A stretch of 6,145 nt of DNA from an uncultured Lachnospiraceae bacterium (GTDB taxonomy: Bacteria > Bacillota_A > Clostridia > Lachnospirales > Lachnospiraceae), in the NCBI GenBank assembly GCA_946621895.1, contig CAMOOZ010000008.1, positions 1-6,145 of the forward strand, given 5' to 3'. A program made the position numbers and the translations under genes. Positions 1 through 5,110 of the stretch are shown one piece after another (position 1 is the first letter of the stretch; every line of letters starts with the position of its first letter). Below the pieces are notes generated by a model. It was not told the origin of the DNA, did no database searches, and was given only the letters and a program-made list of their open reading frames with translations.

Positions 1-162
1 ACGCCCATCCTGAATAAGGGCTCTGGCTGTGATCTCACCGCCAAAGCCCCTCGCCTTCCCCGTAAACTCTCCGGAAACATGGCATTTCCCGATGCCGAAT
101 AAAATAATTACCATCCCGATGCACGCGATGCAGGACAGTAATTGTCTGGTCACATGAAGCAT
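1..162 (-). CDS. Membrane-anchored FMN-binding-domain protein (5' part only, cut by left window edge)
   Basis: The first 54 codons of a gene that continues beyond the left edge. The start ATG at 162-160 follows a G-run (complement of 168-173) by 5 bases, a plausible ribosome binding site. Residues 8-25 are a hydrophobic segment (LLSCIACIGMVIILFGIG) that should act as an N-terminal membrane anchor or uncleaved signal. It is followed from about residue 33 by FTGKARGFGGEITARALIQDG. That glycine-rich strand pattern, ending in a DG turn, resembles the opening of FMN_bind domains, the family that in NqrC and RnfG carries covalently bound FMN outside the membrane. The flavin-attachment threonine region lies outside the window, so covalent binding cannot be judged. 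Three cysteines (11, 14, 27) sit in or next to the membrane segment; none is in a proper lipobox. It starts 34 bases after sufU with no terminator between, so co-transcription with the suf genes is likely. Substrate and partner are unknown. Confidence 0.68.
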   Translation of the reverse strand, partial: MLHVTRQLLSCIACIGMVIILFGIGKCHVSGEFTGKARGFGGEITARALIQDGR

Positions 163-196
163 TTATTCCCCCCGATCCGCAAAATGCATGCGGCGC

Positions 197-619
197 TCAG
201 CTCCCCTCGCCCAGCGCGCTCTTCAGCGTCCGCCAGCCCAGCATCGCGCATTTCACCCTGGCAGGCATATGGGAGATGTTTTCCAGCACTCCCGCCTCCT
301 CCAGCTCCTCCTTCTCCTCCGGCGTGATCTTGTCTTTGATCATCCGGGAAAAGATATCCGCCAGATGCAGCGCCTCCTCCTTCGGCCTGCCGATCACCAG
401 TTCCAGCATAATGTCTGCGGAGGCCTGGGAGATCGCGCAGCCGTCCCCGGTAAAGGCGCCCTCGGTGATCACGCCGTCCTGCACCTTCAGCCGCAGGGTG
501 ATCTCGTCCCCACAGGAGGGATTCACCCCCAAAAGCTCATAATCCGCCCCGGGAAGCTCATGCTTATGCTCCGGATGCAGATTGTGTTCCGTTAAGACTT
601 CATTATAAAAAGATTCCAT
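197..619 (-). CDS. sufU: SufU, zinc-dependent sulfurtransferase / Fe-S assembly protein
   Basis: A 140-residue cytoplasmic protein of the IscU/SufU fold. In Gram-positive bacteria SufU binds zinc, activates SufS and accepts persulfide sulfur from it, then passes it to the SufBCD scaffold. The expected ligands are all visible: C36 and D38 in NPSCGDEI, C61 in GDGCAISQAS, and C124 in RVKCAMLGW. C61 and C124 are 63 residues apart, matching the insertion that separates SufU from true IscU scaffolds; the window has no SufE. The N-terminus (MESFYNEVLTEHN) aligns well with the family start, and no upstream in-frame start gives a longer product because TAG stops the frame just above. The start has only a weak Shine-Dalgarno (GGA about 10 bases upstream) and lies inside a 15-bp tandem repeat. 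It is 73 bases after sufS, the largest gap in the cluster, so its expression may be tuned separately. Identification is firm. Confidence 0.95.
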   Translation of the reverse strand: MESFYNEVLTEHNLHPEHKHELPGADYELLGVNPSCGDEITLRLKVQDGVITEGAFTGDGCAISQASADIMLELVIGRPKEEALHLADIFSRMIKDKITPEEKEELEEAGVLENISHMPARVKCAMLGWRTLKSALGEGS

Positions 620-642
620 TTTGCGCTATTCCATTTCGTGCT
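613..642 (-). repeat. 15-bp imperfect tandem repeat spanning the sufU start codon
   Basis: On the minus strand two adjacent 15-bp units, AGCACGAAATGGAAT (642-628) and AGCGCAAAATGGAAT (627-613), match at 13 of 15 positions. The second contains the sufU ATG-GAA start; the first contains an in-frame ATG-GAA directly followed by TAG. The repeat therefore duplicates the initiation region, and the upstream copy is closed off as a two-codon frame. Whether it affects initiation is inference. Confidence 0.75.
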
Positions 643-692
643 ATGTTTCATTTTTATCTCTATTCCGAAGTGAAGCAGAGGCACCGCAGCAT

Positions 693-1916
693 TCAAAGCC
701 CCATCCGCTTTCTCACTGAAGCAAGACTTTCCGCCAGCCTGTCCGCCTCCTGCTCGGTATTATAAAAGGAGAAGCTTGCCCTGGCCGTGGAGCTTACCCC
801 AAGGTGCTTCATCAGCACCTGCGCGCAGTGATGCCCCGCCCGGATGCAGACATCATCCGCGCTTAATATCTCGGAAATATCATGGGGGTGGACGCCCTCT
901 ATCGTGAAGGTAAAGATCCCGTGATGCGCCTTCGGGTCGGCGGGGCCGAAAAGCTTCAGATGGGGGACGGCCAAAAGCCTTTCCATTGCGTAAACGGAAA
1001 GCTCCTCCTCCCTCTTTTCGATCGCCTCAAACCCCAGGCTGTCATAATACGCGATCGCCGCCAGAAGGCCTGCGGCGCCCGCCGCGTTCACCGTTCCGGC
1101 TTCAAATTTGTGGGGCAGCTCCGCGTAGGTGGCATCCTGTCTGGACACATATTCGATCATCTCCCCGCCATAGAGAAAGGGCGGCATTTTTTCCAGCAGC
1201 TCTTCCTTCCCATACAGCACGCCGATCCCCATGGGGCCAAGCATCTTATGGCCGGAAAAAGCCAGGAAATCCACATCCAGCTCCCTTACATCCACCGGGA
1301 TATGGGGAACGCTCTGCGCGCCGTCACAGACAAAATAAGCGCCCGCCTCATGCGCAAGGGCCGCAAATTCACGGATCGGCTGCACCGTTCCCATCACATT
1401 GGAAAGCCCCGTCATCGCAACGAGCTTCGTCTTTTTCGATAAGCTTTCCTTAAAGCTTTCCGCCGGGATCCGCCCTTCCGCATCGCATTCGACATACCTC
1501 AGAATGGCGCCGTTTCTTCTTGCGGCCTGCTGCCAGGGAAGCAGATCGCTGTGATGTTCAAGAACGCTGATCAGGATCTCGTCACCCTCGGAGAGGACCA
1601 TGTCCCCGAAGCTTACCGCCGTCAGATTCAAGCTCTCCGTGGCATTTCGCGTAAAGATGATCTCCGAAGAGCTTTTCGCGCCGATAAACGCGGCCACCCT
1701 TTCCCGGGCTTCCTCATAGGCCCGGGTGGCCTTCAGGGAAAGCGCGTAAAGCCCTCTTAAGGGATTCGCGTTTTCTTCGGCATAGAATTCCCTGCTCCGG
1801 GAAAGCACCTGCTCCGGCTTCTGGCTGGTGGCGGCGCTGTCCAGATAGGCGATCTCGGGATGAGCCTTCAGCAGCGGAAAGTCATCCCTGCATTTTCTGA
1901 TCAGATCCTCGGTCAT
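693..1916 (-). CDS. sufS: SufS, PLP-dependent cysteine desulfurase
   Basis: A 407-residue group II cysteine desulfurase. It converts L-cysteine to alanine and holds the sulfur as a persulfide for transfer to SufU. Visible signatures, in order: YLDSAATSQKP (24-34), which opens the fold-type I transferase core; LEHHSDLLPW with H121-H122 for PLP stacking; VCDGAQSVPH (196-205) with the PLP-contacting Asp; FSGHKMLGPMG with the Schiff-base lysine K224; and RAGHHCAQ with catalytic C364. The short active-site loop and the following SSTARASFSFYNT run are typical of SufS rather than NifS/IscS. Length is normal for the family. I chose the ATG at 1916 because GGAGG (1926-1922) lies 5 bases before it; an ATG four codons earlier (1928) has no such site. 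It follows sufD by 38 bases and precedes sufU, its usual sulfur acceptor in Gram-positives. Soluble and cytoplasmic; no defect seen. Confidence 0.96.
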   Translation of the reverse strand: MTEDLIRKCRDDFPLLKAHPEIAYLDSAATSQKPEQVLSRSREFYAEENANPLRGLYALSLKATRAYEEARERVAAFIGAKSSSEIIFTRNATESLNLTAVSFGDMVLSEGDEILISVLEHHSDLLPWQQAARRNGAILRYVECDAEGRIPAESFKESLSKKTKLVAMTGLSNVMGTVQPIREFAALAHEAGAYFVCDGAQSVPHIPVDVRELDVDFLAFSGHKMLGPMGIGVLYGKEELLEKMPPFLYGGEMIEYVSRQDATYAELPHKFEAGTVNAAGAAGLLAAIAYYDSLGFEAIEKREEELSVYAMERLLAVPHLKLFGPADPKAHHGIFTFTIEGVHPHDISEILSADDVCIRAGHHCAQVLMKHLGVSSTARASFSFYNTEQEADRLAESLASVRKRMGL

Positions 1917-1921
1917 CCATT

Positions 1922-1926
1922 CCTCC
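1922..1926 (-). promoter_or_regulatory. Ribosome binding site deciding the sufS start
   Basis: GGAGG on the minus strand, 5 bases upstream of the ATG at 1916-1914. It falls inside the four codons that the earlier ATG at 1928-1926 would add, and that earlier ATG has only CACCCGAG before it. The downstream start is therefore preferred. Confidence 0.75.
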
Positions 1927-1954
1927 ATCTCGGGTGTCTGTTCAGTATTCTAAG

Positions 1955-2797
1955 TCATGCCTCTTCTTCCGAAAGGGATAACTCCTTCTCAAGCCTGCTC
2001 TTCACCTCGCCCTCCGGCAAAAGCCTGACCACTCCCGCGATTTTGCCCTTTGCCATCAGCGCGTAGATCTCCTCCCGCTTTAATCCCCGGGATTCCATGT
2101 AAAAGATCAGCTCCTCGGGAAGCCTGCCGATCGTGGCGCCGTGATTGCCCACCACATTTTCCTCGGCGCAGAGGATCAGCGGGATCGTCTGATTCCGCAC
2201 CCCCTCGTCCATCAGGAGCACATCCTCCAGCTCATTGCCCACGGCCCCCGATGCGCCGCGCAGAAAATCAATGGTTCCCCGGAAAAGCTTGCGTGCTTCG
2301 TCTCTTAATACACCCTTTACATTGATCTCCGAGGCGGTCTTTTCCCCCTTATGCGAGGCCAGATAGCTGACATCCAGGCTCTCTTTGCCCCTCAGCAGAT
2401 AGGCCAGGTCGATATTCAGCGCGCTTTTTCTGCCGGCAAGCTCTGTTTCCAGGTTCTCGAAGGTTTCCTTACCGGAAAGCACCAGACGCACATAGGAAAG
2501 CTTCGCGTTATCCGAAAGCCTTGCCTTCACACGATGGACCAGTGAGGTCTTCCCGCCTGTCTCCTGCACCACCGCCAGCATAAGCTCCGCTCCCGCGGAA
2601 AGCTCCACCTCAAGCTCTCTTTCAAACAGACCCTCTCTCTGCTCATTGATCTCAAAAAGAAGGGTCCGGCGCTCTCCCTCCGAAAGCGTAATGCTTTCTT
2701 TTTCCTTCGGCGCGGCCGCTGCCTCAGCAGGGCCTGCCTCGTTTACCTTCAGCCACCGGAATGTGGGGGCGGGAAGAATGTTTACCTTTTCCATCAT
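1955..2797 (-). CDS. sufD: SufD, short-form subunit of the SufBCD scaffold
   Basis: A 280-residue SufD-family protein, partner of SufB in the SufBC2D complex, where it supports iron entry and cluster formation. The core is the beta-helix domain (roughly residues 50-210), with family-typical runs such as NELEDVLLMDEGVRNQTIPLI. It is followed by VVGNHGATIGRLPEELIFYMESRGL, whose H219 corresponds to the histidine (H360 in E. coli SufD) placed at the SufB-SufD interface. The C-terminal helical part carries the SufC-docking segment. It is much shorter than E. coli SufD (about 420 residues): the N-terminal helical region is nearly absent, replaced by about 35 residues including an Ala-rich stretch (AGPAEAAAAP). 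The gene begins with ATGATG; the first ATG forms an ATGA overlap with the sufB stop and has GAAGGGA (2812-2806) 8 bases upstream, so this is a genuine start and translation is probably coupled to sufB. SufB and SufD are paralogues, but the HGAT motif and position fit SufD. Confidence 0.92.
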   Translation of the reverse strand: MMEKVNILPAPTFRWLKVNEAGPAEAAAAPKEKESITLSEGERRTLLFEINEQREGLFERELEVELSAGAELMLAVVQETGGKTSLVHRVKARLSDNAKLSYVRLVLSGKETFENLETELAGRKSALNIDLAYLLRGKESLDVSYLASHKGEKTASEINVKGVLRDEARKLFRGTIDFLRGASGAVGNELEDVLLMDEGVRNQTIPLILCAEENVVGNHGATIGRLPEELIFYMESRGLKREEIYALMAKGKIAGVVRLLPEGEVKSRLEKELSLSEEEA

Positions 2798-4215
2798 CCT
2801 ATCGATCCCTTCATTTCCAGCCGGATCAGATTGTTCATCTCCACGGCATATTCCAACGGCAGCTCCTTGGACACATTCCCGGCAAAGCCGGAAACGATCG
2901 TGGCCCTCGCGTCGTCCTCTGAAAGCCCTCTGCTCATCAGATAAAAGATCTCATCATCGCTGATCCTGCCGATCTTCGCCTCATGTCCCACATCCGCGTC
3001 GTTGGTCAGCACATCGATGGCCGGGATCGTGTCCGAACGGGAAATATCGTCCACCATCAAAGACTGGCAGGACACGGAGGACTTCGCGTTTTTTGCCTCC
3101 TTCCCGATCACCACCGCGCTGCGGAAGGTGGAAATGCCGCCGTCCTTCGAGATCGAGCGGGTGTTCACGACGGAACGGGTGTCCGGGGCGGAATGGACGA
3201 CCTTGCAGCCGGTGTCCAGATTCTGTCCCTTTCCCGCAAAGGTCACGCCGGTGAACTCACACCGCGCGCTTCTGCCTGCCAGAATGCTCATCGGGTATAA
3301 ATAGGACACATGGCTGCCGAAGGATCCGGAGACCCACTCCACAACGCCGCCCTCCTCGACCCTCGCCCGCTTCGTATTCAGGTTGTACATGTTTTTGGAC
3401 CAGTTCTCGATCGTGGAATAGCGAAGCTTCGCCCTCTTTCCCACATAGAGCTCCACGCAGCCCGCGTGAAGGTTGGCCACATTGTATTTCGGTGCGGAGC
3501 AGCCCTCGATAAAATGCAGCTCCGCTCCCTCGTCCACGATGATCAGCGTATGCTCAAACTGCCCCGCGCCCGGCGCGTTCAGCCGGAAATAGGACTGCAG
3601 CGGGATCTCCACGCTGACCCCCGGGGGGACATAGACAAAGGATCCGCCCGACCATACCGCCCCGTGCAGCGCCGCGAATTTATGGTCCGTGGGGGGCACA
3701 AGCTTCATGAAATGCTGCTCGATCATTTCCCCGAAGGGACCCTTCATCGCGCTTTCCAGGTCGGAATAGACGACGCCCTGCTCCGCCACCTCTTTTTTTA
3801 CATTATGATAGACCAGCTCGGAATCATACTGCGCCCCGACGCCGGCCAGAGATTCCCTCTCCGCCTGCGGAATGCCAAGGCGCTCAAAGGTGTCCTTGAT
3901 CTCCTCGGGCACCTCCTCCCAGTCCGCATTCATCTTCGTGTTGGGCTTTACATAGGTTGCGATGTTATCCATGTTCAGCCCGTCGATCTCAGGCCCCCAG
4001 GGCACCATTTCTGTCCGGTTGTAGATCTCGAGGCTTTTCAGCCTGAGACGCCGCATCCATTCGGGATCGTCCTTTTCCCTGGATATTTCCTCTACGATCT
4101 CAGGACTTAAGCCCGCGGTGATCCGATAGGAATCCTTATCCTCGTTCCGGAAATCATAAAGACTCCTGTCAATATCCTCCACATGGGTTTTCTCCGGATT
4201 CTTCTCAGGATTCAT
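2794..4215 (-). CDS. sufB: SufB, core scaffold subunit of the SufBCD complex
   Basis: A 473-residue protein of usual SufB length. SufB is the cytoplasmic scaffold on which Fe-S clusters are assembled, using sulfur from SufS/SufU and ATP hydrolysis by SufC. The N-terminal helical region contains TEMVPWGPEIDGLN and AGVGAQYDSELVYHNVK. The central beta-helix contains VWSGGSFVYVPPGV, HFIEGCSAPKY, ENWSKNMYNLNTKRA and AGKGQNLDTGCKVVH, all characteristic of SufB. Near the C-terminus, SSVSCQSLM gives C383, matching the cysteine (C405 in E. coli) proposed as a cluster-assembly site, and VGHEAKIGRISDDEIFYLMSRGL gives E412 in the conserved HEA motif. I start it at the ATG at 4215, which overlaps the end of sufC by 11 bases and has GGGAGGG about 12 bases upstream. 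A start at 4269 would add 18 residues unlike any SufB. It ends in a four-base overlap with sufD. Overlaps on both sides suggest translational coupling for balanced subunits. Confidence 0.96.
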   Translation of the reverse strand: MNPEKNPEKTHVEDIDRSLYDFRNEDKDSYRITAGLSPEIVEEISREKDDPEWMRRLRLKSLEIYNRTEMVPWGPEIDGLNMDNIATYVKPNTKMNADWEEVPEEIKDTFERLGIPQAERESLAGVGAQYDSELVYHNVKKEVAEQGVVYSDLESAMKGPFGEMIEQHFMKLVPPTDHKFAALHGAVWSGGSFVYVPPGVSVEIPLQSYFRLNAPGAGQFEHTLIIVDEGAELHFIEGCSAPKYNVANLHAGCVELYVGKRAKLRYSTIENWSKNMYNLNTKRARVEEGGVVEWVSGSFGSHVSYLYPMSILAGRSARCEFTGVTFAGKGQNLDTGCKVVHSAPDTRSVVNTRSISKDGGISTFRSAVVIGKEAKNAKSSVSCQSLMVDDISRSDTIPAIDVLTNDADVGHEAKIGRISDDEIFYLMSRGLSEDDARATIVSGFAGNVSKELPLEYAVEMNNLIRLEMKGSIG

Positions 4216-4945
4216 AAGCCGAAAAGCCCTCCCGATTGATCTTCTCCACCATTTCGGGGCCGCCCTCATCCACGATCCTGCCGTCCACGAGGATATGCAC
4301 CTTATCCACCCGCAGGGAGGAAAGGATCGCCGTGGAATGGGTGATGATGATCAGTCCCGCCTCCGCGTTTTTCTGAAAATCCGCAACCCCTGCGGAAACG
4401 GTCCTCACCGCGTCCACATCCAGCCCGGAATCCGTTTCGTCCAGGATGGCGAGGGAGGGCTTCAGCATCAGCAGCTGCAGGATCTCGGCCTTCTTTTTCT
4501 CCCCGCCGGAAAAGCCCACATTCAGATCCCGCTCCGCGTAGGACTCCTCCATCTGCAGCAGCTTCATCGCGGCAAGCAGCTCCTTGTGGAAGCTCCAGAT
4601 CTTATCCCGCTTTCCGGTGCGCTCCGCCCTTGCCTGACGGATGAAATTCTCCAGTGAAATCCCGGGCACCTCCAGCGGATTCTGGAAGGACATGAAAAGC
4701 CCGGCCTTTGCCCTTTCATTCACAGCCTTGTCAAGCAGCTCCTCTCCCTGAAAGCGCACGGAGCCTCCCAGCACCTGATAGGCGGGATTGCCCATCAGTG
4801 CATTGCCAAGCGTGCTTTTTCCGGCCCCGTTCGGGCCAAGCACCACATGGGTCTCCCCCTGCTCCATCTCAAGGGAAAGCCCCTTCAGGATCTCCCTTTC
4901 CTCCACGCTTACATGGAGCTCTTTTATTTCCAGCAGCTTCGGCAT
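4205..4945 (-). CDS. sufC: SufC, ATPase of the SufBCD Fe-S assembly complex
   Basis: A 246-residue ABC-type ATPase without membrane segments. SufC binds SufB and SufD, and its ATP-driven dimerisation reshapes the scaffold during cluster assembly. All nucleotide-site motifs are present: Walker A GPNGAGKST (37-45), Q-loop in FMSFQNPLEVPG (Q88), ABC signature FSGGEKKK (145-152), Walker B plus D-loop LAILDETDSGLD (165-176), and H-loop ITHST (H203). The ETDSGLD form and the QNPLEVPG run separate SufC from transporter ATPases. Length is normal. Start: ATG at 4945-4943, with CGGAGG ending 7 bases upstream, a strong ribosome binding site. It is the first gene of the cluster, behind a strong promoter with a leader of about 43 bases. 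The gene order C-B-D-S-U differs from the C-D-S-U-B order of Bacillus subtilis. Confidence 0.97.
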   Translation of the reverse strand: MPKLLEIKELHVSVEEREILKGLSLEMEQGETHVVLGPNGAGKSTLGNALMGNPAYQVLGGSVRFQGEELLDKAVNERAKAGLFMSFQNPLEVPGISLENFIRQARAERTGKRDKIWSFHKELLAAMKLLQMEESYAERDLNVGFSGGEKKKAEILQLLMLKPSLAILDETDSGLDVDAVRTVSAGVADFQKNAEAGLIIITHSTAILSSLRVDKVHILVDGRIVDEGGPEMVEKINREGFSAYES

Positions 4946-4969
4946 GGTTTTTCCTCCGATTGTTTTGCG

Positions 4970-4982
4970 TTATCCCCGATAA
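4970..4982. promoter_or_regulatory. Candidate operator: 13-bp palindrome in the sufC leader
   Basis: TTATC-CCC-GATAA is a perfect 5-bp inverted repeat with a 3-bp centre. It lies about 6 to 18 bases after the predicted suf transcription start and upstream of the sufC ribosome binding site. A dimeric repressor bound here would block early transcription. I do not recognise it as a known Fe-S regulator site; it is a candidate only, and a 10-base dyad can arise by chance. Confidence 0.4.
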
Positions 4983-4994
4983 ATGTGCCTTCCT

Positions 4995-5023
4995 ATTATA
5001 GTGAAAAAGCGCCGCGTTTACAA
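4995..5023 (-). promoter_or_regulatory. Promoter of the suf operon
   Basis: On the minus strand, TTGTAA (5023-5018) and TATAAT (5000-4995) are separated by exactly 17 bases. The -10 is consensus and the -35 matches TTGACA at four of six positions. Predicted transcription start is near 4988, giving a leader of about 43 bases before sufC. This is a housekeeping sigma-factor (sigma-A type) promoter. It is the only strong promoter I see for the minus-strand cluster. Confidence 0.82.
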
Positions 5024-5093
5024 CCCGCTCATTCCCCGGAGCAGGGATGTCCCCGATTTGAAATTCTCTCCCCGAACCTCTATAATGAGCGGG
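5024..5093. repeat. Perfect 10-bp inverted repeat linking the two divergent promoters
   Basis: CCCGCTCATT at 5024-5033 and its exact reverse complement AATGAGCGGG at 5084-5093 are separated by 50 bp. The left arm abuts the -35 element of the suf promoter; the right arm overlaps the last three bases of the -10 and the predicted start site of the plus-strand promoter. The pairing stops at both ends (no extension inward or outward). The placement suggests two sites for one regulator, but that is inference. Confidence 0.5.
5058..5086 (+). promoter_or_regulatory. Promoter of the Cache/GGDEF gene
   Basis: TTGAAA (5058-5063) and TATAAT (5081-5086) with a 17-base spacer, one mismatch from the consensus in twelve positions. 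Predicted start near 5093 gives a short leader of about 18 bases before the ATG at 5111. It lies back to back with the suf promoter; the two -35 elements are 34 bases apart. Confidence 0.82.
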
Positions 5094-5110
5094 AAAGCTT
5101 CGGTGAAACA

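Noticed and set aside
177..193. Possible terminator hairpin (CCGCA / TGCGG, 7-base loop) between sufU and the FMN-binding gene
   Set aside because: Only five base pairs and no T-run after it on the minus strand, so it would not terminate; read-through is expected.
643..658. A possible third copy of the 15-bp unit upstream of sufU
   Set aside because: Beyond a short CATTT string, the bases do not align with the other two copies.
882..1442. Plus-strand open frame of 186 codons
   Set aside because: It lies opposite sufS with no promoter, no ribosome binding site and no recognisable domain.
3310..4110. Plus-strand open frame of 266 codons
   Set aside because: It lies wholly opposite sufB, whose identity is certain, and its translation is low-complexity and Arg/His-rich as expected from an antisense shadow.
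4216..4269. Longer sufB start at 4269 giving 18 extra residues
   Set aside because: The extra residues (MRAAPKWWRRSIGRAFRL) are just sufC's end in another frame and do not resemble SufB N-termini; the ATG at 4215 fits the family.
5033..5047. Short dyad TCCC-N7-GGGA in the divergent region
   Set aside because: Only four base pairs per arm; easily expected by chance in C/G-rich sequence.
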